Shown piece after piece: positions 7,641 through 15,622 of a stretch of DNA of 25,600 bases. The notes beneath the pieces are model-generated. The model saw only the letters and a program-made list of their open reading frames with translations, had not been told where the DNA came from and ran no database searches. The DNA lies in NCBI GenBank assembly GCA_902799855.1, contig CADCCA010000027.1, positions 1 to 25,600 on the forward strand, written 5' to 3'. The position numbers and the translations under genes are program-made. Numbering within the stretch: the first letter of the stretch is position 1; every line of letters begins with the position of its first letter. The stretch comes from an uncultured Erysipelotrichaceae bacterium. GTDB lineage: Bacteria; Bacillota_I; Bacilli_A; RFN20; CAG-826.

Positions 7641-8273
7641 TTATTTGACGTATTGATTGAATCTCATCTCTATTTCTAGAGTCGAAGGCTTTTCATGTCC
7701 TCCATAAATTTTGACGCTTTTTGGTAAGCGGGTAATCTTTTCCATTGAACGTCTCAGTTCGTGCGGTTTAGCGGTTGGTAAATCGCATCTTCCAACACCA
7801 TGTGGAATAATAAAATCGCCGGTAAAAAGAAGGCCACTATCTTTTAGATAGAAACAAACACCACCCGAAGTATGATACGGCGTATAGATGACATTAATAT
7901 CTTCATCTAAAAGTCTCAAAACGTCTCTATCTGCGACAGTTTCAGCCTTAGCTTTGACAATAACTGAATCACCGATAAAATCACTGCAATTAGCGTAAGT
8001 ATCGGTTAATTTATCTAAATCATCAAAACCGATAAATACTGGAACGTGAAATGCGTTCACTAATACATCAACACCACGAATATGGTCGGCATGACCATGA
8101 GTCAAAAGAATTCCTTTAAGGGATAATTCGTTTTTATTAATATAGTTAACTAAGCCTGGATAATCTTTAGCAGGATCGATGACTACGCATTGTTTCTTTT
8201 CGTCAATTAAAAGATACGTATTAGCATATAAATCATCTAAATCCTCGTAAATGAAAGGGATAACCTTAATCAT
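7641..8273 (-). CDS. Metallo-beta-lactamase-fold hydrolase (glyoxalase II-like, YqgX type)
   Basis: The fold is shown by the metal-binding motif THGHADH (H59, H61, D63, H64 from the ATG at 8273), a third-site histidine in TPYHTSGG (H134), the bridging Asp in TGDFI (D153) and the last His in GGHEKPS (H193). These are the ligands of the glyoxalase II/YqgX group, hydrolases acting on thioesters or related substrates; the substrate here cannot be told. An in-frame GTG at 8277-8279 is a second possible start. Neither start has a Shine-Dalgarno sequence, and both sit directly on the T-run of the rpmG terminator, so expression depends on read-through or an unseen promoter. Confidence 0.9.
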   Translation of the reverse strand: MIKVIPFIYEDLDDLYANTYLLIDEKKQCVVIDPAKDYPGLVNYINKNELSLKGILLTHGHADHIRGVDVLVNAFHVPVFIGFDDLDKLTDTYANCSDFIGDSVIVKAKAETVADRDVLRLLDEDINVIYTPYHTSGGVCFYLKDSGLLFTGDFIIPHGVGRCDLPTAKPHELRRSMEKITRLPKSVKIYGGHEKPSTLEIEMRFNQYVK

Positions 8274-8279
8274 AAGCAC

Positions 8280-8301
8280 AAAAAAATAGGCAAAGCCTAT
8301 T
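8280..8301 (-). terminator. Rho-independent terminator of rpmG
   Basis: On the minus strand AATAGGC-TTT-GCCTATT is followed by a run of seven T. The first arm includes the rpmG stop codon, and the T-run abuts the start of the next gene. Confidence 0.85.
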
Positions 8302-8467
8302 ATTTCTTTTTCTCACGATGGAGAGTAACTTTCTTGCAGCGTGGGCAATATTTCTTTAACTCAATTCTATCTGGGTGTTTCTTTTTATTTTTAGAAGTAA
8401 GATAGTTTTCTTCGCCGCATTCAGTGCATTTAAGTGTTAATGAGATTCTATCATCCTTACTTGCCAT
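8300..8467 (-). CDS. rpmG: 50S ribosomal protein L33
   Basis: I translate a 55-residue protein beginning [18 protein letters not shown] and ending [11 protein letters not shown]. It has the two CxxC pairs (C14/C17 and C41/C44) of the zinc-binding form of L33. It is short and basic, as expected for this ribosomal protein. AGGAG lies about eight bases before the ATG, and a good promoter is found upstream. The stop codon lies within the terminator stem. Confidence 0.96.
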   Translation of the reverse strand: MASKDDRISLTLKCTECGEENYLTSKNKKKHPDRIELKKYCPRCKKVTLHREKKK

Positions 8468-8495
8468 TTGATTTTCTCCTTCAAAGTCGCTTAAT

Positions 8496-8523
8496 ATCTT
8501 ACCACAGGTAAAATATAATGCAA
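8496..8523 (-). promoter_or_regulatory. rpmG promoter
   Basis: On the minus strand TTGCAT (8518-8523) and TAAGAT (8496-8501) are separated by 16 bases and lie about 30 bases before the rpmG start. Confidence 0.7.
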
Positions 8524-8549
8524 ATATATTTTTTAATAAAAAATTAGGT

Positions 8550-8555
8550 TATAAT
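8550..8555 (+). promoter_or_regulatory. Candidate -10 box of ispG
   Basis: A perfect TATAAT is followed by exactly seven bases and then the ATG at 8563. Transcription from it would begin at or next to that ATG. No -35 box is visible; a second TATAAT at 8514-8519, with TTAATA 17 bases upstream of it, is the alternative. Confidence 0.35.
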
Positions 8556-9612
8556 GACAAATATGAAAAGAACACAAACAAAGCAAATCAAAATTAGCCG
8601 CTTATTTATTGGCGGACAAGACAAAGTTTTAATCCAGTCAATGTGTAAGCACAAAACCTCACACGTTGAAGAAATCATAAATGAGATTAATGAATGCGCG
8701 AATTTGGGCGCTAGCTTGATGAGAGTCTCTATTTTGGACGAAGAAGATGCTAAAGCCATCAAAGAGATTAAGAAAGGTATTAAGATTCCACTAGTAGCCG
8801 ATATTCACTTCGATCCTAATCTCGCAATTCTTGCCATTAAAAATGGCGCGAATAAGATTCGCCTTAATCCAGGAAACATCAGCGATGAAAACAAAATTAA
8901 AGAAATCGTTGAATTAGCAAAAAAGAAAAATGTGGCAATTAGAGTCGGCGCAAATTCTGGTTCAGTAAGCAAAGAATTAGCAGATTTTGACATTCCTTTA
9001 TCTCATAAACTGATTTTATCAGTTAAACAACAAGTTGCCATCTTAGAGAAATATGATTTCCATAATATCGTTATTTCTTTAAAAGCAAGCAACATCAAAG
9101 AAACAATCAAAGCATACGAACTCGCTAGCGAGATGTTCCCATATCCTTTACATATCGGTATCACTGAAGCTGGACCATATGATTTGTCAGTCATTCGTTC
9201 AACCGCTGGTTTGGCGCCTCTTTTATTGCAAGGTATTGGTGATACAATCCGTATTTCCATTACTGGAGATGCAAAAGACGAGGTCATCGCTGCTAAAAGG
9301 CTCCTACATGACTGTGGATTATATGAAAATTATCCTACATTCATTTCTTGTCCAACATGTGGAAGAACACAAGTTGATGTCAAACCACTGGGCGCCAAAG
9401 TCTTTAAATATCTTGAAGACAACAATATCAAATTAACAGTTGCAGTCATGGGCTGCGTGGTTAATGGTCCAGGTGAAGGTAAGAACGCAGATGTCGGAAT
9501 CGCGGGCGGTAAAGGCCAATATGTCATCTTCAAAAAAGGTGAAATTATTAAAAAAGTGTCAGAAGACGAAGCTTATGACGCTTTAATTGCAGAGATTAAT
9601 AGTCTCCGTTAA
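8554..9612 (+). CDS. ispG: 4-hydroxy-3-methylbut-2-en-1-yl diphosphate synthase (IspG/GcpE)
   Basis: IspG converts methylerythritol cyclodiphosphate to HMBPP in the MEP route to isoprenoids, using a [4Fe-4S] cluster. The N-terminal TIM-barrel part is recognisable from PLVADIHFD, RLNPGNI and LHIGITEAGP. The cluster ligands are C266 and C269 (SCPTCGRTQ), C301 (MGCVVNGPGE) and E308. At 352 residues it is the short bacterial form without the plant insert. The ATG at 8554 has a weak AGG five bases upstream; an in-frame ATG at 8563 would remove three residues and is equally possible. The stop overlaps the nfo stop on the other strand. Its presence means the organism uses the MEP pathway rather than, or in addition to, mevalonate. 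Confidence 0.96.
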   Translation: MTNMKRTQTKQIKISRLFIGGQDKVLIQSMCKHKTSHVEEIINEINECANLGASLMRVSILDEEDAKAIKEIKKGIKIPLVADIHFDPNLAILAIKNGANKIRLNPGNISDENKIKEIVELAKKKNVAIRVGANSGSVSKELADFDIPLSHKLILSVKQQVAILEKYDFHNIVISLKASNIKETIKAYELASEMFPYPLHIGITEAGPYDLSVIRSTAGLAPLLLQGIGDTIRISITGDAKDEVIAAKRLLHDCGLYENYPTFISCPTCGRTQVDVKPLGAKVFKYLEDNNIKLTVAVMGCVVNGPGEGKNADVGIAGGKGQYVIFKKGEIIKKVSEDEAYDALIAEINSLR

Positions 9613-10493
9613 TAAGATTCTTTCCAATTATCAACAAATGATTCGGCCCTTAACATTCTGATTTCATCAGAATAAGGGGCTTTTTCATTGATGTAAGGTG
9701 TTTCTAATATCTTTGGAACGTCTTTTAAACGTGGATGATTGGCTAAACGCGATAAAGCATCAAAGCCAATTTCTCCATAGCCAAGGTTTTCATGACGATC
9801 TTTATGAGCGCCGCGGAAGTTTTTAGAATCATTTACATGAACAACGAGTAAACGATCTAGACCAATGACTTTGTCAAATTTATTTATAAGGCCTTCAGTG
9901 TCATTAACATCGTAGCCAGCATCATGAACATGGCAAGTATCCAAACAAACGCCTAGACGGTCTTTATAATGGCATTTTTCGATAATATCACGCACCTGTT
10001 CAAAAGTAGTTCCGATTTCAGAGCCTTTGCCCGCCATTGTCTCAATGGCGATTCTAACTTTTGTGCCATCATTCGCAAAAACTTTATCTAAAGAATCCGC
10101 TAGCACTTCAATAGCAGCTTCTGGACCTGCTCCAAGATGGTTTCCTGGATGAAGCACTAAAATACTAGCGCCAAAAGCTTCGCTTCTTTGAAGTTCGTTA
10201 ATAATCGTTTTGATTGAAAGATCTAAAAGCTCTGGTTTATTGGGATTGGCAGCATTAATGATGTAAGGAGCGTGAACCACGATTTTGCTTTCATCAAAGC
10301 CATGTTCTCTTAAAAGAGAACGACCTTCCTCAATCTTTAATTCGTTGAGAGGTTTTCTAAAGGAATTTTGTGGCGCGCCAGTATAAAACATAAATGTTGA
10401 AGCGTTATAGCTAATCGCTTCTTTAACACTGCCTAAATAGTATTCAGGTCCATTCATTCCAACGTGGGAACCGATTAATAAATCTTTTGCCAT
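9609..10493 (-). CDS. nfo: Endonuclease IV (AP endonuclease, Nfo)
   Basis: Nfo cuts the DNA backbone 5' of abasic sites during base excision repair. The family's metal-binding signatures are all visible: VHAPYIINAANP, LHPGNHLG, IAIETMAGKG, CLDTCHVHDAGYD, VHVNDSKN, HENLGYGEIG and LETPYI. The ATG at 10491-10493 (294 residues) has GAGG six bases upstream and begins one base after the stop of the upstream cyclophilin gene; a TTG at 10503-10505 would add four residues but is less likely. The three-prime end meets ispG tail to tail with no terminator between them. Confidence 0.96.
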   Translation of the reverse strand: MAKDLLIGSHVGMNGPEYYLGSVKEAISYNASTFMFYTGAPQNSFRKPLNELKIEEGRSLLREHGFDESKIVVHAPYIINAANPNKPELLDLSIKTIINELQRSEAFGASILVLHPGNHLGAGPEAAIEVLADSLDKVFANDGTKVRIAIETMAGKGSEIGTTFEQVRDIIEKCHYKDRLGVCLDTCHVHDAGYDVNDTEGLINKFDKVIGLDRLLVVHVNDSKNFRGAHKDRHENLGYGEIGFDALSRLANHPRLKDVPKILETPYINEKAPYSDEIRMLRAESFVDNWKESY

Positions 10494-10494
10494 A

Positions 10495-10971
10495 TTATTC
10501 CTCAATCTTAATTGATTTAATGACGACTTTTTCTAAGGGAGCATCGAAATAATTAGTTTCAACTGATGCAATAGCATCAACAACATCAATTCCTTTGATA
10601 ACTTCACCAAAAGCGGCATATTTGCCATCTAATTGTGGGCAATCTTGATGCATGATGAAGAATTGGCTTCCTGCTGAATCATAATCCATCGCACGCGCCA
10701 TCGAGATCACGCCTCTTTTATGCTTAAGAGGGTTATTGACGCCATTATCAGAGAATTCACCTTTAATGCAATAGCCAGGACCGCCAGTGCCATTTCCTTT
10801 TGGACAGCCACCTTGAATCATAAAACCATTGATGATTCGATGGAATGTCAGTCCATCATAGAAGCCTTTTTTGGCAAGCGAGACAAAGTTATCAACGCTG
10901 ATTTGAGCGCATTCTCTATTGAGTGCTACTTCGATGGTTCCGAACTTATTAATTTCAATAATTGCTTTCAT
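10495..10971 (-). CDS. Cyclophilin-type peptidyl-prolyl cis-trans isomerase
   Basis: This 158-residue single-domain protein has the cyclophilin signatures [48 protein letters not shown] and [11 protein letters not shown], covering the active-site Arg, the Gln-Phe pair and the substrate pocket. Without a signal peptide it should be cytoplasmic (PpiB type) and help protein folding by isomerising proline bonds. GGAGA lies about six bases before the ATG. It is followed by nfo with one base between them. The 45-base gap upstream toward nif3 is A/T-rich with no clear promoter. Confidence 0.95.
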   Translation of the reverse strand: MKAIIEINKFGTIEVALNRECAQISVDNFVSLAKKGFYDGLTFHRIINGFMIQGGCPKGNGTGGPGYCIKGEFSDNGVNNPLKHKRGVISMARAMDYDSAGSQFFIMHQDCPQLDGKYAAFGEVIKGIDVVDAIASVETNYFDAPLEKVVIKSIKIEE

Positions 10972-11016
10972 AATATTTCTCCACTATATCAAAGATATAT
11001 AACTACTAAACATTTA

Positions 11017-11787
11017 CTATTTAATTACTATTGGCATTTTCTCATGATCCACCATCAAAACACGTAATTTTGGGTCGATTTCAAGAAGAATTTTCTTCAT
11101 TTGTGGCATGAAAACTCTCTCAACTTCATGAGGAACATCTAAATAGTTAAAATGTTCATTTACGATTGAACGACGAACATGATGAGGTGTATCTCCTGAG
11201 ATATAAATATCACAGCCTTCATCTCTAGCGATGTTCCAAGAACGTGAACCGCCACCACCGATAATGCCAACTTTTTTAACTGTTTGGTTACCGTTAGCGA
11301 TTAGCAAAGCATAATCAACATCTAATTTTGCTTTAGCAAATTTCGCAAATTCTTCAGTAGGCATTGCTTCTTCTAATTCCCCAATACGCATCATTATATT
11401 CGCTTCTGGAGCATAGACGTTATTCAAACCAAGTAATTCCGCTAAAGCATCATTCATTCCATCTTTGCCTGTATCAAAATTGGTGTGCATGCTATAAATA
11501 GGCACTCCTAATTCATCTATTTTGTGACAAAGTTCTTCCTTGAGCTTATCGTATTTTAAAACTTTGGCTCTTGTGCCATAGATAAACGGATGATGAGTCA
11601 AGATTAAATCTGGTTTATTTTCCTCTAAAAGAGGAAGAACTTCTTGGTCAAAGTCCAAACAAAGCAAAATGCTATTCACTTCTTCTGGAAGCTTTCCTGT
11701 CATGAGACCCACAAAATCGTGATTCATTTTGGCGTAACGTTTTGGAAAGCGTTTTGCTAACTTTTGTAGTAAGAGTCTTGTTTTCAT
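11017..11787 (-). CDS. Nif3-like dinuclear metal centre protein (YqfO family, short form)
   Basis: The 256 residues carry the metal-site motifs of the Nif3/DUF34 family: LTHHPFIYG, YSMHTNFDTGKDGMNDALAELLG, IGGGGSR, YISGDTPHH and PHEVERVF. Bacillus YqfO has an extra PII-like middle domain; it is absent here, so this is the short form seen in E. coli YbgI. The biochemical role is unsettled. The start codon overlaps the trmK stop (ATGA), so translation is coupled, and the trmK-nif3 order is conserved in Bacilli. Confidence 0.93.
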   Translation of the reverse strand: MKTRLLLQKLAKRFPKRYAKMNHDFVGLMTGKLPEEVNSILLCLDFDQEVLPLLEENKPDLILTHHPFIYGTRAKVLKYDKLKEELCHKIDELGVPIYSMHTNFDTGKDGMNDALAELLGLNNVYAPEANIMMRIGELEEAMPTEEFAKFAKAKLDVDYALLIANGNQTVKKVGIIGGGGSRSWNIARDEGCDIYISGDTPHHVRRSIVNEHFNYLDVPHEVERVFMPQMKKILLEIDPKLRVLMVDHEKMPIVIK

Positions 11788-12446
11788 ACAATTCTTTCTA
11801 ATTTGTGTTTTTCTTCACAAAGTGAAGAGATACGTGACTTGGGCAATTCTGTCTTTCTTAATAAAACATCGATCTCGTTGATACGATTTTGATATTTTTC
11901 TTTGAAAGTCGCAGATTTTTGATGTCTTAATATTGGACCAAACTCTAAATCTTCATCACTGATGATGGCCTTTTCCGCTTTGACGAATTTGATAATTTCA
12001 TAGAAAATATCATCTTCTTTGACAATTTGTTCATCCGCAATAGCAAAACCCATTTGGCAAATCTCTTTTCTTGCTAATGGAACAGCGGTATGAGCATCGA
12101 TAATAATCGTTTGCACTCTAACGAGCTTTTCTGGATTATTTTTCAAAATCTTCACGATTGAAGTTCCGCCCATACCAGCGATGACAATTGTGGAGACATC
12201 ACGAGTGATATCTTTGATACCATCACTAAAAAGAGGAGTGATTTTGTCATCGACATGATATCTAATAAGATTGCTTCTTAATCTTTCGAATGGTCCTTCT
12301 TTGTTCTCCACCGCAAAGCCTTTTTGCACTATGCCAGATTGCACAAGTGCAATCATAAGTTTGCCGTGGTCACTACCAATATCAGCAACGACTGATTTGG
12401 GCACCATGTCATGAATGATTTTTAAGCGTTTGGATAATTTGATCAT
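11784..12446 (-). CDS. trmK: tRNA (adenine(22)-N(1))-methyltransferase TrmK
   Basis: TrmK uses S-adenosylmethionine to make m1A22 in certain tRNAs. The Rossmann-type SAM-binding motif VVADIGSDHGKL (about 19-30) and the catalytic-domain motif IAGMGGTSIVKIL are visible, and the 220-residue length fits the family, including the C-terminal coiled-coil-like helix (about 170-215). The ATG shares one base with the rpoD stop (TAATG) and has AAGGAA about ten bases upstream. Position after rpoD and before nif3 matches the Bacillus sigA-yqfN-yqfO order. It ends in TGA, which shows that TGA is read as a stop in this genome. Confidence 0.95.
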   Translation of the reverse strand: MIKLSKRLKIIHDMVPKSVVADIGSDHGKLMIALVQSGIVQKGFAVENKEGPFERLRSNLIRYHVDDKITPLFSDGIKDITRDVSTIVIAGMGGTSIVKILKNNPEKLVRVQTIIIDAHTAVPLARKEICQMGFAIADEQIVKEDDIFYEIIKFVKAEKAIISDEDLEFGPILRHQKSATFKEKYQNRINEIDVLLRKTELPKSRISSLCEEKHKLERIV

Positions 12447-13746
12447 TAAAATTTTTCCTTATAGTCACCTAATCTCTTTGAACGAGTTGGGTGTCTGAGT
12501 TTTTTAATGGCTTTGGCTTCAATTTGACGAATTCTTTCACGAGTAACGCCAAATTCACGGCCAACTTCTTCGAGTGTACGTGGACGGTTGTCGTCTAAAC
12601 CATAACGGAGTCTGATAACTCTTTCTTCACGATCACTTAAGTCTTTAAGAATGCTGTAAAGCTCTTCTTTTAATAATTGTCTGGTTGTAAAGTCAACTGG
12701 TGATTCACTTTCTTTATCTTCGATAAAATCACCTAAATGAGAATCGTCTTCTTCGCCGATTGGTGTTTCTAATGAAACTGGTTCCATAGCGATTCTTTGA
12801 ATTTCGCGTATACGTTTGGCAGATAATTCACCATTCATAGCGTCAGAAATCTCTTCAGCAGTTGGTTCACGGCCAAAGTCTTGAATAAGTTGTCTTTGGA
12901 TTCTTGTCATTTTGTTAATGGTTTCAACCATGTGGACAGGAATACGAATGGTTCTAGCTTGGTCGGCGATGGCTCTAGTGATAGCTTGACGAATCCACCA
13001 TGTTGCATAATATAGCCTTTTGTGTAATCGAATTTATCAACAGCCTTCATTAAGCCTAAGTTACCTTCTTGGATTAAATCGAGGAAAAGCATACCACGTC
13101 CAACATAGTGTTTAGCAATGTTAACGACCAAACGAAGGTTGGCATTAATTAATGTTTGTTTGGCTTCTTCATCGCCTTCTAAGATCTTCTTAGCAAGAAC
13201 TGGTTCATCTTCCGCTTTTAGAAGGTCATATTTACCGATTTCTTTGAGATACATCTTGACGGAGTCGTTGATTCTCACCTCACTACCGAGGTAATCGATG
13301 TCGATGTCTTCTTCGGTTTCTTCGGCGTCTTCTGCAAAGAAATCATCGTCATCAGGTTCTTCGTCAAGATTCATCTTGCTTTCATCGAAGTCTTCAAAAT
13401 CATCATCATTATCATCTTCATCAGAGATAACTTCGATGCCTTTTTCTTTGAAATAGTTCATTAAATCGACGATTGTGTCATCATCGAGTTCAAATTGACT
13501 AAGTGCATCATAGATATCGCTTTGATCGAGAATGCCAGAGTTTTTCGCTTTCTTGAGCAAACTCGCTTTGATGTCATCTAATGAGAGGATTTCGCCATCG
13601 TCATCATAGATGCTTTTAATCTTTTTCTTCTTTTCTAATTTGAGTTTTGGAGATGTAGATGCTCCTTCACTCACTTTTGGTCTGCCTCTTTTCTTTGGCG
13701 CAGTTTCAACAACTGCTTCGACCGCTTCTTTCTTTTTTCTACCCAT
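12446..13746 (-). pseudogene. rpoD: RNA polymerase primary sigma factor RpoD, split by a frameshift
   Basis: The gene is intact in content but lies in two frames. Frame one (12907-13746) gives 245 authentic residues: a Lys-rich tail with PKKRGRPK (17-24), a region 1.1-like helical part (about 50-100), an acidic linker (about 105-150), region 1.2 and region 2 up to DKFDYTKGY. It then runs into 34 unrelated residues. Frame two (12446-12931, readable upstream to about 13010) resumes at [15 protein letters not shown] and covers regions 2.4, 3 and 4, including the helix-turn-helix [24 protein letters not shown]. Ten bases encoding most of KFST are missing at 13010/13011. The downstream frame has no ribosome site of its own. 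The start has AAAGGGG upstream. An essential gene is not expected to be broken, so an assembly or sequencing error is likely. Confidence 0.9.
13001..13017 (-). other. Junction of the apparent 10-base deletion in rpoD
   Basis: On the coding strand GGCTATA is followed at once by TTATGCAACATGG. The family reads [15 protein letters not shown], so ten bases between the first A of the Lys codon and the last base of the Thr codon are absent at 13010/13011. Restoring ten bases joins both frames into one protein of 436 residues. Confidence 0.85.
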
Positions 13747-13784
13747 AAATCAATGCCCCTTTCATTGTTTATTAGCTAACTATG

Positions 13785-15575
13785 TTATTGCTTCTTTTTC
13801 ATTTTGCGACGGTTGTGCTCTGAGATAATTCTCGCTTTCACCATCTCGTCTTTACCTTCTAAAGATTGCTCCAACGTATCTTTTTCAAAGATTTTGTCTT
13901 TTTCTTGTTCGATGACGTTATAGAGATTCTCGAGTAAAGTGTCATTACAAACGTTTGGATGATTTCTTTCTAAATATAGTTCGGAAATCTTATTTATTAA
14001 TTCATCCTTATCTTCAAGATTGCTGGCTTCTAATGAGGCGAGCAGATCTCGAGGTACGAAATCTTCGTGCACTTTGGCGTATTCAATGAGGTAATTGGCG
14101 ATACTGCGATATGTTTCATCGTAGAAACCACCGACTTTTGCCTCATAAAAGGCCACTGCAGAAGGATTTTGTAGCATTTGGTATAAAAGTTCATGCTCGG
14201 CTGTAAAAAGCCTTCTAAGAATCTTTCTTTCAGGATGGAGTTCTAAAATCGCATTCTTATACTGCGTGGTACCTTGTGGCTTGTTTCTCACATTTCTTAA
14301 TAAATTTTTGATTGCTTCTGGCGCGAAACCGGTAATAGAAGCGAGCTTATTAATGTAGGTATCAAGTTCTAATGTCGATTTGATTCCCAATAAAATTGGG
14401 ACGAACTCGTTAATGAGTTGTGTTTTCTGCTCAGGCGTCTTGAGCGGATTGGTGTTTTGATAATAATTAAGGACGAAGTCGATGCGAGAAATGAGCTTGT
14501 TTAAGTAAGCATTAAGCGCCATTTCACCATCGCTATTGAGGATTTCGTCTGGATCCTTGCTACTATTTTGGTTATCAACGATACGAACGTTGAGTCCACT
14601 ATTAACCAAATTATTAGCGATTTCCATCGTGGCCTTTTGTCCAGGTAAATCACCATCAAGACAAAGTCTTATTTCAACATTAAGCGCTCTTAATAAGCGA
14701 ATATGTTCTGTACTTAACGCTGTTCCCATAATGGCAACACACGATTCGATGCCAATGCGGTAGAGCGCATAAACATCCATAAAGCCTTCTAATACGTAGA
14801 TATATCCCGCAATACGAGCTTTTTCTTTGGCGTTATGGTAGTTATAAAGAATATTAGATTTATGAAATAAATAGGTCTCAGGAGAATTGACATATTTGGC
14901 TTCTGGACCATCACCTAATCTTCTGGCAGAATAGCCGACCACTTCACCATTAGCATCCATGATTGGGAAGATTGCTCTTCCTTGGTTACGGTCGCTATAA
15001 ACACCATTGCTGGATGAGGCGATACCGATATCTTCAATTGTCTTTAATGAATGGCCTTTTTCCTGAAGGAAACGACATGTGGCTTTTCCATCTTTAAAGG
15101 CATAACCTAACAAGAATTTGCTACGCATTTGCGCATCCAAATGGCGGTTTTCAAAGTAATCTAGCCCTGCTTTACCTTCTGGTGAATTGAGCGAATATTG
15201 ATAATAAATCGTTAAATCATGTAAGCATTTCACCAAAGGAATACGGCGAGGATCAATAACTTTCGCTTCGCTAATGCCATCTAGTCGCGGATCATGATAA
15301 TCGCTAATCTCAGCGACTTTCTTGAGCGCCTCCTTGAAGGAGAGATGCTCGTATTTCATAACAAAGCCAATTGCATTGCCGCTAGTGCCACAGACGAAAC
15401 ATTTAAAGATTTGCTTCTCGGGCGATATGTGCATTGATGGATTGGTGTCGTCATGGAAAGGACATTTGGCTAAATAGTCTTTGCCTTTTCTGACCAAAGG
15501 TAAATAAGCCTGAATAACTTTAACGATATCCGAGTGCTTTAATACGTCATTTACCAATGTTTCATCAAATGCCAT
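13785..15575 (-). CDS. dnaG: DNA primase DnaG
   Basis: DnaG makes RNA primers at the replication fork. The N-terminal zinc-binding domain uses C38, H41, C59 and C62 (KCPFHDD, KCFVCGTSG). The RNA polymerase core has GRAIFPIMDANGEVVGYSARRL and NSPETYLFHKS, and the TOPRIM part has YVLEGFMDVYAL and RLCLDGDLPGQKA. The C-terminal 150 or so residues are the variable helicase-interacting domain. The 596-residue length is normal. The start is judged from homology; AAAGG is 13 bases upstream, too far for a good ribosome site, while a TATAAT lies seven bases before the ATG. It stands just before rpoD, as in Bacillus. Confidence 0.97.
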   Translation of the reverse strand: MAFDETLVNDVLKHSDIVKVIQAYLPLVRKGKDYLAKCPFHDDTNPSMHISPEKQIFKCFVCGTSGNAIGFVMKYEHLSFKEALKKVAEISDYHDPRLDGISEAKVIDPRRIPLVKCLHDLTIYYQYSLNSPEGKAGLDYFENRHLDAQMRSKFLLGYAFKDGKATCRFLQEKGHSLKTIEDIGIASSSNGVYSDRNQGRAIFPIMDANGEVVGYSARRLGDGPEAKYVNSPETYLFHKSNILYNYHNAKEKARIAGYIYVLEGFMDVYALYRIGIESCVAIMGTALSTEHIRLLRALNVEIRLCLDGDLPGQKATMEIANNLVNSGLNVRIVDNQNSSKDPDEILNSDGEMALNAYLNKLISRIDFVLNYYQNTNPLKTPEQKTQLINEFVPILLGIKSTLELDTYINKLASITGFAPEAIKNLLRNVRNKPQGTTQYKNAILELHPERKILRRLFTAEHELLYQMLQNPSAVAFYEAKVGGFYDETYRSIANYLIEYAKVHEDFVPRDLLASLEASNLEDKDELINKISELYLERNHPNVCNDTLLENLYNVIEQEKDKIFEKDTLEQSLEGKDEMVKARIISEHNRRKMKKKQ

Positions 15576-15582
15576 ATAATAA

Positions 15583-15588
15583 ATTATA
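15583..15588 (-). promoter_or_regulatory. Candidate -10 box directly before dnaG
   Basis: On the minus strand TATAAT is followed by seven bases and then the dnaG ATG. A matching -35 box is not visible. If used, it would give a leaderless message; the gene may instead be read from the glyS promoter. Confidence 0.3.
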
Positions 15589-15622
15589 CCTTTACTAATT
15601 TTCTACTAGTTTTTCACTTTGA

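Noticed and set aside
8514..8519. TATAAT on the plus strand as the only ispG promoter
   Set aside because: TTAATA 17 bases upstream is a weak -35 and the box also overlaps the rpmG promoter on the other strand; it cannot be preferred over the box at 8550.
12446..12931. Downstream rpoD frame as an independent short sigma factor
   Set aside because: Its first ATG has no ribosome site and homology continues upstream of it to the deletion junction, so it is the remainder of rpoD.
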